In this document: in pieces, positions 6,975 to 17,100 of the stretch
Layout: the number at the start of each line of letters is the position of its first letter
How positions within the stretch are numbered: the first letter of the stretch is position 1
Assembly (NCBI RefSeq): GCF_028290205.1
Contig: NZ_JAQGKF010000242.1
Span: 1 to 34,408 of the forward strand
Reading direction: 5' to 3'
Source of the DNA: Enterovirga sp.
Lineage (GTDB): Bacteria > Pseudomonadota > Alphaproteobacteria > Rhizobiales > Beijerinckiaceae
Length of the DNA stretch: 34,408 bases
Program-made: the position numbers and the translations under genes
The notes under the pieces: generated by a model
Told to the model about the DNA's origin: nothing
Seen by the model: the letters and a program-made list of their open reading frames with translations, nothing else
Databases searched by the model: none

Positions 6975-8443
6975 CCGACGCTCCCCTCGAGCGAGATCGC
7001 GATGAGCTTCTGCGCTTCCACCGCGAACTCCATGGGCAGCTTCTGCAGCACCTCCTTGACGAAGCCGTTGACGATCAGCGCCACCGCCTCCTCGTCCGAC
7101 AGACCGCGGCTCTGGCAATAGAACATCTGGTCTTCGGAGATCTTGGACGTGGTGGCCTCGTGCTCGAACACCGCCGAGGCGTTGTTGGATTCGAGATACG
7201 GCACGGTGTGGGCACCGCACTGGTCGCCAATGAGCAGCGAGTCGCAATTCGTGAAATTGCGGGCGCCCGTGGCCCGGCGATGTGCCGAGATCAGGCCCCG
7301 ATACGTGTTGTCGGAGCGCCCCGCCGCGATGCCCTTCGAGATCACCTTGGAGGTGGTGTTCTTCCCGAGATGGATCATCTTGGTGCCGGAATCGACCTGC
7401 TGCTTTCCGTTCGAGATGGCGATCGAATAGAATTCGCCGCGCGAACCGTCGCCGCGGAGGATGCAGGAAGGGTACTTCCAGGTGATGGCGGAGCCCGTCT
7501 CGACCTGGGTCCAGGTGATGATCGAGTTCTTGCCGCGGCAATCGCCCCGCTTGGTGACGAAGTTGTAGATGCCGCCCTTGCCCTCGCTGTCGCCCGGATA
7601 CCAGTTCTGGACGGTCGAGTACTTGATCTCGGCATCGTCGAGCGTGACCAGTTCGACCACGGCCGCGTGGAGCTGGTTCTCGTCCCGGCGCGGCGCGGTG
7701 CAGCCCTCGAGATAGGACACGTACGAGCCCTTGTCGGCGATGATCAGCGTGCGCTCGAACTGCCCCGTGTTCCGCTCGTTGATGCGGAAATAGGTCGACA
7801 GCTCCATCGGGCAGCGCACCCCCGGAGGGATGTATACGAAGGAGCCGTCCGAGAAGACGGCCGAGTTGAGGGTCGCGAAATAGTTGTCGGTAACCGGCAC
7901 GACCGTCCCGAGATATTGACGCACCAGGTCGGGGTGCTCCCGGATCGCCTCCGAGATGGGCATGAAGATCACGCCGGCCTTGGCCAGCTCGGCCTTGAAG
8001 GTGGTTGCGACCGACACGGAGTCGAACACTGCGTCCACGGCCACGTTGGAGCCCGGGATGCCCTCGAGCATCGCGACCTCGCGCAGCGGAATGCCGAGCT
8101 TCTTGTAGGTCTCGAGGATCGCCGGATCGAGGTCGTCGAGGGAGGCGGGCCCTTCCTTGAAGCCCTTTGGCGCGGCGTAATAATACAGATCGTCGTAATC
8201 GATCTTCGGATAGTCGACGCGCGCCCAATCGGGCTCGCGCATGGTGCGCCAGCGCCGGTAGGCATCGAGCCGCCACTCCAGCATCCAGGCCGGTTCGTTT
8301 TTCTTGGCCGAGATGAAGCGGACAGTCTCCTCCGATAGGCCCCGCGGGGCCTTCTCCATCTCGATCTCGGTCTCGAACCCGTATTTGTACTGATCAACGT
8401 CGATCAGCTTTACGCGCTCGATGGTCTCCTGCACGGCAGGCAT
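6971..8443 (-). CDS. sufB: SufB, Fe-S assembly scaffold protein
   Basis: This 490-residue protein is the main scaffold of the SUF system. The sequence shows the standard SufB blocks: [10 protein letters not shown] (19-28), [17 protein letters not shown] (206-222), YLEGCTAP with Cys248, the [17 protein letters not shown] block with Cys400 at the position of the E. coli scaffold cysteine 405, and [21 protein letters not shown] (428-446). Length and domain order are normal. The ATG at 8443 is preceded by AGGAG seven bases upstream. The gene lies 71 bases after the upstream cysteine desulfurase in the same direction, and its stop overlaps the start of the small 104-residue gene. Confidence 0.97.
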   Translation of the reverse strand: MPAVQETIERVKLIDVDQYKYGFETEIEMEKAPRGLSEETVRFISAKKNEPAWMLEWRLDAYRRWRTMREPDWARVDYPKIDYDDLYYYAAPKGFKEGPASLDDLDPAILETYKKLGIPLREVAMLEGIPGSNVAVDAVFDSVSVATTFKAELAKAGVIFMPISEAIREHPDLVRQYLGTVVPVTDNYFATLNSAVFSDGSFVYIPPGVRCPMELSTYFRINERNTGQFERTLIIADKGSYVSYLEGCTAPRRDENQLHAAVVELVTLDDAEIKYSTVQNWYPGDSEGKGGIYNFVTKRGDCRGKNSIITWTQVETGSAITWKYPSCILRGDGSRGEFYSIAISNGKQQVDSGTKMIHLGKNTTSKVISKGIAAGRSDNTYRGLISAHRRATGARNFTNCDSLLIGDQCGAHTVPYLESNNASAVFEHEATTSKISEDQMFYCQSRGLSDEEAVALIVNGFVKEVLQKLPMEFAVEAQKLIAISLEGSVG

Positions 8444-8514
8444 CAGCTACTCCTCGGATCGGCGACCCTCGCCGTCGTCATGGTCTCGTCACCTGGATTC
8501 AGGCCGGGCGGCCG

Positions 8515-9681
8515 TCACGCGGCCCGCGCCCGTTCCCGTTCATATAGGCGCTGCAACACGTTTTCGTAGGCCGCCAGGAAACGGCCCACATCCTCTTCGC
8601 CGCTGGACCAGCCGAAGCTCAGCCGCAATGCGCCGCGCGCCATCTCGTCGCGGACCCCCATGGCGGCCAGCACATGGGAGCGCCCGACCTTGCCGGACGA
8701 ACAGGCGGACCCCGACGATGCCGCCACCCCGGCGAGATCGAGACCGATCAGGACCGTCTCGGCCGCCACGCCGGGCACGCCGAACAGCAGCGTGTTCGGC
8801 AGCCGCGGGGCGGCGGCGCCGAAGACGGTCAGGTCGGGCGCCAGCCTGCGCAGGCCGGCCTCGGCCGCGTCCCGCAAAGCCCCGAGCCGGCTCGCCGCCG
8901 CCCCGAGTTCGGCCGCCGCCAGCCGCGCTGCAACCCCGAAGCCGACACAACCGGCCACGTTCTCGGTGCCGCCGCGCCGCCCGCGCTCCTGCCCGCCGCC
9001 GCGGATAAAGGATGGGGCTGCGCCCGACCGGACGGGCCTGAGGACCAGCGCCCCGATCCCCATCGGCCCACCGAGCTTGTGCGCGGACAGGCTCAGCGCG
9101 TCCACCCCCAGAGCCTCCATCCCGAGCGGGACGCGGCCGGCCGCCTGAACGGCGTCGGCATGGAGCACCGCGCCGGCGGCCCTCACCTGTTCGGCGATCG
9201 CCGCGAGCGGCTGCAGGGCGCCGGTCTCTGAATTCGCGACCTGCACTGAAACCAGCGCCGGCGGTCCGACATGCAGCCTGCGGGCGAGATCTTCGAGATC
9301 GAGGAGCCCGGCCCCGTCCACAGCCAGCACCTCCACGGCCTCCGGCGGAAAGCCGTGGCCGGACAGCACCGACGGGTGTTCGGTCGGGCTCACGAGGAGG
9401 CGGTCGACCGGCGCGCCGGCCTCAGTCCGCAAAGCGCCCGGCCGCAGCGCGGCGTTGTTGGCTTCCGTGCCGCCGCTCGTGAACACGACGTCCTCGGCCC
9501 GGGCTCCGACCAAGGCGGCGACCTCTCGTCGCGCGGCCTCCACCAGGGCCCGCCCCCGGCGGCCCTCCGCGTGCACGGATGACGGGTTGCCGGCCCCGGC
9601 GGCAGCGGCGCACGCCTCCGCTACCTCGGGCCGCAGCGGCGAGGTCGCGTTATGGTCGAGATAGAGGCGCGTCCCCTTCAT
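8515..9681 (-). CDS. Class I (IscS/NifS-type) cysteine desulfurase heading the suf operon
   Basis: This 388-residue PLP-dependent enzyme removes sulfur from cysteine. It opens with the family motif YLDHNATSPLRPEV (7-20). Glu101-His102 lie in the cofactor-stacking motif, the PLP lysine is Lys202 in SAHKLGGPMGIGAL, and the mobile-loop catalytic cysteine is Cys327 in ASSGSACSSGKVGRSHVL, which is the class I arrangement. The open frame continues 22 codons upstream, but the ATG at 9681 gives the expected N terminus. It is the first gene of the operon, so one transcript would encode both a class I enzyme and SufS. It may supply sulfur directly to SufB or to other acceptors such as tRNA thiolation enzymes; this cannot be decided here. 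The gene product is alanine-rich but carries all key residues. Confidence 0.93.
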   Translation of the reverse strand: MKGTRLYLDHNATSPLRPEVAEACAAAAGAGNPSSVHAEGRRGRALVEAARREVAALVGARAEDVVFTSGGTEANNAALRPGALRTEAGAPVDRLLVSPTEHPSVLSGHGFPPEAVEVLAVDGAGLLDLEDLARRLHVGPPALVSVQVANSETGALQPLAAIAEQVRAAGAVLHADAVQAAGRVPLGMEALGVDALSLSAHKLGGPMGIGALVLRPVRSGAAPSFIRGGGQERGRRGGTENVAGCVGFGVAARLAAAELGAAASRLGALRDAAEAGLRRLAPDLTVFGAAAPRLPNTLLFGVPGVAAETVLIGLDLAGVAASSGSACSSGKVGRSHVLAAMGVRDEMARGALRLSFGWSSGEEDVGRFLAAYENVLQRLYERERARAA

Positions 9682-9837
9682 CTCGCGGCAGCGGCTCCGG
9701 CAACGCGTCACCCTGCCTGGCCGGGCGACGGAGGAAAAACCTTGCAATCACGGGACCGCAGCGTGATATCCACGGCTCCCATTCGACGCCTGCCAGCCAG
9801 CTTTGCCCAGGGCGCGGCGGGGAGACGGTCACTCAGA

Positions 9838-9871
9838 TTAGAACAGTTCTAACTCGTTAGAATGGTTCTAA
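9838..9871. promoter_or_regulatory. Tandem Irr-type iron control boxes upstream of the suf operon
   Basis: TTAGAACAGTTCTAA at 9838-9852 is a perfect palindrome with seven-base arms around a central A. TTAGAATGGTTCTAA at 9857-9871 is the same motif with one arm mismatch. Their centres are 19 bases apart, so they lie on nearly the same helix face. The sequence matches the TTAGAA-N3-TTCTAA core of the iron control element bound by Irr in Hyphomicrobiales, and suf operons are known members of that regulon. The boxes lie about 157 bases before the cysteine desulfurase start and 118 before the hydrolase start, so they could govern both. Core promoter elements were not clear. Confidence 0.75.
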
Positions 9872-9988
9872 GGTGTTCTGTCCCCTCGCTGCCGCGGAGT
9901 CAAGGCAATGCGGCTGGGAGGGCCTGTGCGCGGCCTCGACGGCGGGTGTTCGCCCGTCGGGTCCGCTGTTCATCGGAGACGCAAGACA

Positions 9989-10648
9989 ATGCCAGAGGTG
10001 GTGTTCACCGGCCCAGCCGGTCGCATCGAGGGCCGTTACCAGCCTGCCAAGCAGAAGGGCGCGCCGATCGGCATCGTGCTTCATCCGCATCCGCAATTCG
10101 GCGGCACGATGAACAACCAGATCGTCTATAACCTGTTCTACGGCTTCCTGAACCGCGGCTTCTCGGCGCTGCGCTTCAATTTCCGGGGCGTGGGCCGCAG
10201 CCAGGGCTCCTTCGACCACGGCGCCGGCGAGCTCTCCGACGCCGCCGCGGCGCTCGACTGGGCCCAGTCGATCAATCCCGACGCCCGCACCTGCTGGATC
10301 GCCGGGGTCTCCTTCGGCGCCTGGATCGGCATGCAGCTCCTGATGCGGCGGCCGGAGATCGAGGGCTTCATCTCGATCGCAGCGCCAGCCAACCGCTTCG
10401 ATTTCACCTTCCTGGCCCCCTGCCCGTCCTCCGGGCTGTTCGTGCACGGGGCGGAGGACCGCGTCGCGCCGCACCGGGAGGTCATGGCCGTGATCGAGAA
10501 GGTGAAGACCCAGAAGGGCATCCAGATCGAGCACCAGCTGGTTGAGGGCGCCAATCACTTCTTCGACGGCAAGGTCGACGATTTGATGGTGACTGTGGAC
10601 ACCTATCTAGACAAGCGCCTCGGCAAGCGCGAGGACGCAGCCGCCTGA
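9989..10648 (+). CDS. Alpha/beta hydrolase (COG2945-like)
   Basis: This 219-residue cytoplasmic protein has the alpha/beta hydrolase fold without a lid domain. The nucleophile is Ser108 in GVSFGA, the acid is Asp157 in HGAEDRVAP, and the histidine is His190 in EGANHFFDGK. An oxyanion-region motif HPHPQFGGTMNN (32-43) is typical of this group of small predicted hydrolases. The frame is open to 9908, but the ATG at 9989 follows GGAGAC and gives the normal start. The natural substrate of this group is unknown. It is divergent from the suf operon across a shared 307-base region containing the two Irr-type boxes, so an iron-linked expression pattern is possible. Confidence 0.88.
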   Translation: MPEVVFTGPAGRIEGRYQPAKQKGAPIGIVLHPHPQFGGTMNNQIVYNLFYGFLNRGFSALRFNFRGVGRSQGSFDHGAGELSDAAAALDWAQSINPDARTCWIAGVSFGAWIGMQLLMRRPEIEGFISIAAPANRFDFTFLAPCPSSGLFVHGAEDRVAPHREVMAVIEKVKTQKGIQIEHQLVEGANHFFDGKVDDLMVTVDTYLDKRLGKREDAAA

Positions 10649-10697
10649 GTTGTCGCACCGGCGGCTCGGGCCGGGGTGCACCCGAATTGCCGCCCAC

Positions 10698-10718
10698 GGA
10701 GGACCACCCGCGTCCTCC
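10698..10718 (+). terminator. Hairpin downstream of the hydrolase gene
   Basis: GGAGGAC (10698-10704) and GTCCTCC (10712-10718) form a perfect seven-pair stem with a seven-base loop, 49 bases after the hydrolase stop. The following bases are pyrimidine-rich (TCCC) but there is no T-run, so this is a weak terminator candidate. Confidence 0.35.
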
Positions 10719-10783
10719 TCCCACGCTGCTGATCCGGTCCGCGCAACGGTCCGGCGCGTAGCGTGTCAGAACTAGGTTGACCC

Positions 10784-11029
10784 GTGAGAACTCTCCTTGT
10801 GACGGCCGGAATCTTCGCTCTGACGACGGCCGCGGCGGTCGCCCAGACTGACAGCTGCGCCGATTTCCTGAAGGCCGACGCGCAGATGCAGGCCGCGATG
10901 AGCCCGGCCGACAGGGCCGCCTTGAGCTCGGACCCGGCCGCCGCCGCGCTGGACCGGAAGCTGCGCGACTATTGCACCAAGAACCCCAAGGCGCCTCTGT
11001 CCGAGGCCATGACCAAGGCCATCCAGTAA
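10784..11029 (+). CDS. Small periplasmic two-cysteine protein, HdeA/HdeB-like
   Basis: The 81-residue product starts with a Sec signal peptide ending at about Ala20 (AVA before Gln21). The mature part of about 60 residues is helical with two cysteines, Cys25 and Cys64, placed to form one disulfide. The layout (SCADFLKAD near the start, then LRDYCTKNP and a short terminal helix) resembles the HdeA/HdeB acid-stress chaperones, but the similarity is one of pattern rather than strong identity. The start is a GTG with a weak AGG about eight bases upstream; a second GTG five codons later is possible. It could instead be an unrelated small exported protein. Confidence 0.6.
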   Translation: MRTLLVTAGIFALTTAAAVAQTDSCADFLKADAQMQAAMSPADRAALSSDPAAAALDRKLRDYCTKNPKAPLSEAMTKAIQ

Positions 11030-11175
11030 GCCGCACTCCCCGTGGCGCGGCCGCAGGGTCGCGCCGCCCGGACGGGCGACATCCGCCCGCGGCTGACCTA
11101 GCCTGCCGCTCCGCCGCATCATGGCGCATGATGGCGCATCGCCCCGAACGGCCGAGAGAGGCGCCGACTGAGATC

Positions 11176-11619
11176 ATGACCGCCGGCATCCTGGCCCTCG
11201 TCGCCGCGGCGCTGTTCACCGGCGCGGCCCTTCAGGTCACCCTGGCCGAGCAGCCGGCCCGACTGGCGCTCGACGAGGGTGCGCTGCTGCGCCACTGGAG
11301 CCGATCCCACGAGTGGGGCCTCGCCCTGCAGCTCTCGATCGCGGGTGCGGGCTCCGCGCTCGCCGCCCTCGCCTGGTGGCTCACCGGCCGGCCCGGCTTC
11401 CTGGTCGGCGGCCTCGCGCTTCTGGCCACCGGGCCGTTCACCCTCAGGGCCATGATGCCGCTAAGCCGCAAGCTGCGAGCGATCGAGGCCGGTCGGGACG
11501 CCGCGCCGGTTCACCCGCTCGTGCGGCGGTGGGGCACGCTTCAGGCCACCTGTGGTCTCCTGGGCGCGGTCGCCACCGCGCTCCTGGCCGCGACGATCGC
11601 CCGTTCAGCGGTGGCGTGA
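11176..11619 (+). CDS. DUF1772 (anthrone oxygenase-like) membrane protein
   Basis: This 147-residue inner-membrane protein has four predicted helices: at about residues 3-22, 48-66, 72-92 and 121-143. Conserved-looking features are the polar segment EQPARLALDEGALLRHWSRSH between helices 1 and 2, and FTLRAMMPLSRKLRAIE after helix 3. These match the DUF1772 family. Related eukaryotic proteins are called anthrone oxygenases, but bacterial members mostly have no proven activity. The ATG at 11176 places the first helix at the N terminus; an upstream ATG at 11149 would add nine mostly charged residues. Its stop overlaps the 3' end of anmK by 15 bases on the opposite strand. Confidence 0.75.
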   Translation: MTAGILALVAAALFTGAALQVTLAEQPARLALDEGALLRHWSRSHEWGLALQLSIAGAGSALAALAWWLTGRPGFLVGGLALLATGPFTLRAMMPLSRKLRAIEAGRDAAPVHPLVRRWGTLQATCGLLGAVATALLAATIARSAVA

Positions 11620-12780
11620 GCCCGGCAGGGCAACCCGCCCTCCGGTCAGGGCACGCGGCGTCCCGGTCGTACCCGGAAAGGTGATGGGCCGGCCCGCCAA
11701 CCGGCGCGCGGCCAGATAGGCAAAGGCCTGCGCCTCCAGGAAATCGGTCGACCAGCCGATCTCGTCGGCGGCCGCCACCTCGACCCGCAGCACATCGCGC
11801 AGACCGGCCATCAGGTGGGGATTGCGGGCGCCACCTCCGCCCACGATCCAGCGGCGCGGCGGCGCCGCGGTCCAGGCCAGTGCCGCCTGGCCCACGGCCC
11901 CGACCGTGAACGCCGCCAGCGTGGCGGCCGCGTCCTCGGTCGCGAGCGTCGCAACCATCCGGTGCGAGAAGGCGTCCCGATCGAGGGATTTCGGGGGTCG
12001 GCGCGCGAAATAGGGGTGCAGCAACATCCAGCGCACGAGTTCGTCGTCGGGCCGGCCGGCCGCCGCGACACGCCCGTCCAGATCGAGGTCGCGCCCGCAG
12101 CGCTCCTTCATCAGGTCGTTCAAAAGAGCGTTGCCCGGGCCGGTGTCGAAGCCGATGAGGTCGTCCTCCTCCTCGCCGATCAGCGTGACGTTGGCGACGC
12201 CGCCGATGTTCAGGACCGCGATGGGCGGTTCGAAGCCGCTCGCCTGGGCCAGCGCGCGGTGGAACACCGGGACCAGCGGCGCTCCCTGCCCGCCCGCCGC
12301 GACGTCGTCGGCCCGGAAATCGAACACCACCGGAATTCCGAGCAGATTCGCGAGTGCCTCACCGTCCCCGATCTGCACCGTGAGGCCGGCTTCGGGCCGG
12401 TGCAGGACGGTGTGGCCGTGAAAGCCCACCGCCGCGATGTCGCGGGCCGAGAGCCCTTCGCGGAGCATCAGCTCGCGCACGGCCCGGGCATGCACCTCCG
12501 TGACGAAGAGTTCGGCGGCCGCAAGCGAGCCGGGCCGGTCACGCCGGTCGAGCAGCCCCGCCCTCGCCTCCTCCTTGGCGCGGGCCAGCAACGCCCGCTC
12601 CGCCGGGGCATAGGCCAGCCCATGCGTGGCGCCCGCGACGGACGGCAATCCGTTGCCGCTCCGCGCCACCGCCACTCCTCGTCCATCCGTCTCGATCAGC
12701 GCGGCATCGACGCCGTCCATCGAGGTCCCGCTCATCAGCCCGATGAAGCGTTGCACCGCGCACCCCGCCGTCGAAATCAC
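11605..12780 (-). CDS. anmK: AnmK, anhydro-N-acetylmuramic acid kinase
   Basis: This 391-residue kinase opens and phosphorylates 1,6-anhydro-N-acetylmuramic acid to give N-acetylmuramate 6-phosphate during cell-wall recycling. Key motifs are GLMSGTSMDGVDAAL (14-28), GFHGHTV (119-125), DFRADDVAAGGQGAPLVP (154-171), NIGGVANV (191-198), DTGPGN (212-217) and VGGGGARNPHL near the C terminus. The start shown is a GTG without a strong ribosome binding site; a second GTG at 12756, eight codons in, is equally plausible and closer to the usual N terminus. It is divergent from tyrS with 46 bases between the two starts, so their promoters must overlap or lie partly in the coding sequence. Confidence 0.95.
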   Translation of the reverse strand: MISTAGCAVQRFIGLMSGTSMDGVDAALIETDGRGVAVARSGNGLPSVAGATHGLAYAPAERALLARAKEEARAGLLDRRDRPGSLAAAELFVTEVHARAVRELMLREGLSARDIAAVGFHGHTVLHRPEAGLTVQIGDGEALANLLGIPVVFDFRADDVAAGGQGAPLVPVFHRALAQASGFEPPIAVLNIGGVANVTLIGEEEDDLIGFDTGPGNALLNDLMKERCGRDLDLDGRVAAAGRPDDELVRWMLLHPYFARRPPKSLDRDAFSHRMVATLATEDAAATLAAFTVGAVGQAALAWTAAPPRRWIVGGGGARNPHLMAGLRDVLRVEVAAADEIGWSTDFLEAQAFAYLAARRLAGRPITFPGTTGTPRALTGGRVALPGSRHR

Positions 12781-12826
12781 CGGCTAGAGCTGTTACACGC
12801 GCCACCTCCTGCCGAGAACCGAGCCG

Positions 12827-14083
12827 ATGTCCGCCCCGACCTCTGATTTCCTGCGCGTGCTCACAGAACGCGGCTTTATCCACCAGCTCTCGGACCTGGC
12901 CGGGATTGATGCGCTGGCCCACGAGGGCCGGCTCACGACCTATGTCGGCTACGATTGCACGGCGCCGTCGCTGCATGTGGGCCACCTGCTGTCCATCATG
13001 ATGCTGCACTGGCTCCAGGAGACGGGGGCCGGCAAGCCGATCGTGCTGATGGGCGGCGGCACCACGCGGGTCGGCGATCCGTCCGGCCGCGACGAGACAC
13101 GCCGCATCCTCAGCCTCGACGATATCGAGGCGAATAAGCAGGGGATCCGGCAGGTCTTCGCCCGCTTCCTGCGCTTCGGCGACGCCGGCCGCGACGCCCT
13201 GATGGCCGACAACGCCGAGTGGCTCGCTCCCTTGAACTACATCGAGTTCCTGCGGGACGTCGGCCGCCACTTCTCGGTCAACCGCATGATGTCGATGGAC
13301 TCGGTCAAGCTCCGGCTCGACCGCGAACACGAGCTCAGCTTCATCGAGTTCAACTACATGCTGCTGCAGAGCTACGATTTCGTCGAGCTGCACCGCCGCT
13401 ACGGCGTCCGCATGCAGATGGGCGGCTCGGACCAGTGGGGCAACATCGTCAACGGCATCGACCTCGGCCGCCGCATGGGCACCGGGCAGCTCTACGGCCT
13501 GACCGCGCCCCTCATGACGACCGCCTCCGGGGCCAAGATGGGCAAGACCGCCGCCGGGGCCCTGTGGCTCAATGCGGACCAGCTCGCGCCCTACGGCTAT
13601 TGGCAGTTCTGGCGCAATGTCGACGACGCCGATGTGGGCCGCTTCCTGAAGCTGTTCACCCGCCTGCCCATGGACGAGATCCGCCGGCTCGAGGCCCTGT
13701 CGGGCCAGGAGATCAACGAGGCCAAGAAGGCTCTCGCCTCCGCAGCCACGATGCTTCTGCACGGCGAGGAGGCGGCCCGGCTCGCCGCCCGCACGGCCGA
13801 GCAGACCTTTGAACAGGGCGTGATCGCGGCCGACCTGCCGTCCGTCGACTGCCCCCGGGCCGACCTCGAGGCCGGCCTCGCCATCGGCCCGGCCATCATC
13901 CTGGCGGGCCTCGCGGCCTCGAACGGCGAGGTTCGCCGCGCCATCTCGAACGGGGCCATCTCGGTCAACGACGAGCGCGTGGCGGACGACAAGCGGGTGC
14001 TCGGAACGGGCGACCTGTCCGAAGGCGGGGTCGTCAAACTGTCCTTCGGCAAGAAGCGCCACGTCCTGCTGCGGGCCGTCTGA
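12827..14083 (+). CDS. tyrS: Tyrosyl-tRNA synthetase
   Basis: This 418-residue class I synthetase charges tRNA-Tyr. The HIGH-type motif is HVGH at residues 50-53 after [11 protein letters not shown], and the KMSKS-type loop is KMGKT at 237-241. The tyrosine-binding region [34 protein letters not shown] is present, broken across 177-210. A C-terminal S4 RNA-binding domain covers about 350-410 ([14 protein letters not shown]...). Length and domain order are those of the bacterial TyrRS with the KFGKT/KMGKT loop. The ATG is at the expected place, with a purine-rich stretch upstream. Confidence 0.97.
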   Translation: MSAPTSDFLRVLTERGFIHQLSDLAGIDALAHEGRLTTYVGYDCTAPSLHVGHLLSIMMLHWLQETGAGKPIVLMGGGTTRVGDPSGRDETRRILSLDDIEANKQGIRQVFARFLRFGDAGRDALMADNAEWLAPLNYIEFLRDVGRHFSVNRMMSMDSVKLRLDREHELSFIEFNYMLLQSYDFVELHRRYGVRMQMGGSDQWGNIVNGIDLGRRMGTGQLYGLTAPLMTTASGAKMGKTAAGALWLNADQLAPYGYWQFWRNVDDADVGRFLKLFTRLPMDEIRRLEALSGQEINEAKKALASAATMLLHGEEAARLAARTAEQTFEQGVIAADLPSVDCPRADLEAGLAIGPAIILAGLAASNGEVRRAISNGAISVNDERVADDKRVLGTGDLSEGGVVKLSFGKKRHVLLRAV

Positions 14084-14120
14084 CGGCCGGGCGCAGCCGG
14101 GCGGCCCCCTTGCTGCGCCG

Positions 14121-17100
14121 CTAGCGGGCCGGCCGAGGCCGCGCCGGGGGAGCCCGGCTGGTGCGGGGCGGCGCCGGGGTCTCCTCCGCGGTGTCGGGCA
14201 GCATCCAGCCGAACAGTTTTCGGAGGATCCCGGGCGTCACCACGGTCAGCGGGTTGACGCTCAGGGTCGGCCCGCTGATCGGCCCGGTCACCCGGAAATC
14301 CACCGCGATCAGGCCCTCGGTGGCGCCCCCGCCGAGCAGGATCCCGACCAGCGGCAGCTGGCTGAACGCATTGTTGAGCAGGTAGGCCGGCACGAAGGTG
14401 CCGCCCATGTCGAGCCGCTCGCGCCCGTAATCGACGAAGCCCGACAGGTTGAACCCGACCTGCGCGCCGTAAATCACGACATCGGCGAGGTCGATCCGTG
14501 AGCCGGACCGCTTGAACTCGGCGCTGAGCCGGTTGAACAGCACCTGGTCGAGATCCGAGCGGGCCACCGGGGCACCGCGCTGGTCGCCGCCCGTGGTGGC
14601 CGGATTTTCGGCCCGGGCCACGATGCTGCGCAAGGCGGGCTCGTCGCGCAGCCCGAACTCCTCGATCCACACGTTGCCGGATTGCGCGCCGTCTCCCGAG
14701 CGGCCCTCGATGGAGAGGCGGCCGCCCACCATGCGGCGGTAGACGTCGAGAAAGCGCAGGGTCGCGCCGGCATCGCCGGACCGGACGGACAGCACCGGGG
14801 CGCCGGCGTCGCGCTTGGCGAGCTGGGCTTCGACCAGGGCGCTGCGGAAGCGGCCGGTGAATTGCAGCGCGCGCAGGTCCCCGCCCCTGATCGTCGCCTT
14901 TCCGGCGACGCCGGTCATGGCCTCGTCGTTGTGGCCGGTCAGGATGTTCACGGCGAGGTCGAGTTCCACATCGTCGCGGCCCCCGGCCTTGCCGGAGCTG
15001 GACGTGACCCAGCGCAGAACGGGGCGCGCATCGCCGACATTGCCTTTGATGCCGACCCGATACGGCCCGTTCGGCGCGCGCTCGAACTGGGCCCGGAGGT
15101 CGTCCCCCGGCGAGAGCTTGAAGGTCTGCAAGTCGGCGCTTTCGAGCGCGCCTGCCGCGGCGAATCGGGCCTGGCCCTTGATCTGCACGGAGCCGGCCTC
15201 GAGGGAGACGTCCCGAATCTCCGTCGCGCCCCCTTCGCCCTCACTGGCCGTGAAGGTGAGCCGGCCCGGACGATTGGCCGCCTTGGTCCAGCCCGGGATC
15301 AGGCCGTCGATCGCGGCCCGGCCGAGATCCGCCTCGACGCGGGCCCCGGTGCGCCGGCCGCCGAGCGGAACGGCGATGCGGACCGGGACCGGCCCGGCGA
15401 GCTGAGGCCCGACCGGCAGCGACCGGCGCGCCCGCGCCGCCTCGTCGAGCACGAGCCCGATGGCGAGTTCCCCGGGGCGCCCCGGCGCGGCGGCGAGATC
15501 GAAGGTGGCGGGCACCCCGCCGAGCTTGCCCTCGCCGCGCCCTGTCAGCGCGCCCGCCTCGTAGCTCAGTGTGAAGGCCCCGTTCTCCAGCCGCTCCCGG
15601 CCGGGCAGCCGATCCGCGGCGATGTCGGACAGCGTCGCCCGCACGGACAGCGGCATGTTCGCGAGGGTGGGGACCCGGCTCGGCACGAGCGGCAGGCGCA
15701 CCCGGATGTCGACCCGTCCACGGACGGAATCCGGATCGAAGTCGATGGCGATCGCCTCCCGGAGAGCGGGAGATTTGAGCAGCGACACGAGCGCGTCGGC
15801 GCCGCCCGTGACCGCGAAGCCGACCTGGGCCTGGCTGTCCGGCTTGTCCATGCCGTCATGGACGTAGGAGCCCTCGGAGAAGGCAAGGCTGCGCTGGTCC
15901 GGGGTCTCGATGCGGCCGCTGGCCGCCCTGAGGGCGGTCCGAGTCCCGCTCGCCGTGCCGTCGATCGCCACACCCCGCAGCGGCGGCAGCCCGTCCACGA
16001 CGTCGAGCTCCACGTCCCGCGCCGCAAAGGCAAGGTCCACGGCGCCGTCGCTGAGCGGCGCGTCGGTCAGGATCTGGGCGAATTCGCGCGCGTCTAGCCG
16101 TGAGCGGAGGCGCAGGCGCTCGAGCCGGCCCGCGCCGACCCGTTCGGCGAGATAGCGCCGGAGATTAGGGTTCAGGCGGTCGGGCCAGAGCCGGACCAGC
16201 CGACGCAGTTCGGTCTGCTGCGCCTCAAGCACGCCCTCGAACTGGTGGCCCTCCGGGCCGGGCAGGATCTTGCCGGAGGCCTGGATGTCGACCTCCTGGC
16301 CCCGCAGCACCGCCCGGTCCAGGCTCACGGCGCCCTCCCGGATGGTGGCTTCGGCCGCGATCTCCTGGACCGCAAAGGCCTTGTCCGTCGGCTTGATCCC
16401 GGCAAAGCGGGCATCGCGCCCGCCGAGCGTGACCCGCCAGCCGCCCTCGGGCGCGGGCCCCATCTCGCCGGACAGCCTCACCTCGGTTCCCTCGCTCGAG
16501 ATCTCGAGCGAGGACAGGTTGAGGCGCCGCGCCTCCTCGTTCCAGCTCGCCCGGCCGGCCAGGCGGTCCAGGCGGATCGGCGGCCCGAAGCCGCGTTGCA
16601 CCGAGCCGGCGGAGGATTCGAAGCCGCCCTCGATGGCGATCAGCCGGGTGCCCAGGAAGCCGGCCGTCATGCCGCCACTGAACAGGACGTCCGAGCCGCC
16701 GGCTCCGGCGGCGAGCCCTGCCAGGAGCGCAATGTCGGCCGCAGGCACCTGACGGAAGCGGAGATCGACGCCCCGGAACTTGCCGCCCGTGACGCGCCCG
16801 CTCACGCCCCATGGGCCGTGCGGTCCGACCAGCTCCAACGCGAGCTGCCGCTCCCCGGTCGCGGCCCGCTCCAGCGACAGATCGAGCCGCCGGAACACGG
16901 CCCGCTCGCGGCCGTCCGGGCCGACCAGCGTGAGCTGCGCCCCCCGCACGCTGGCGCGGTCCAGCGCCCCGACCACGCCGGACGGATCGACCACCGGCGC
17001 GAGAAGCGAGGCGAGGATCACGGCGAGCGGCGATCCCGCCGGAGCGGAGGGGGCCGCGACCGCGGCTGGCGCCGCGCCGTCCCCCTCGCCCGTCAGGAAG

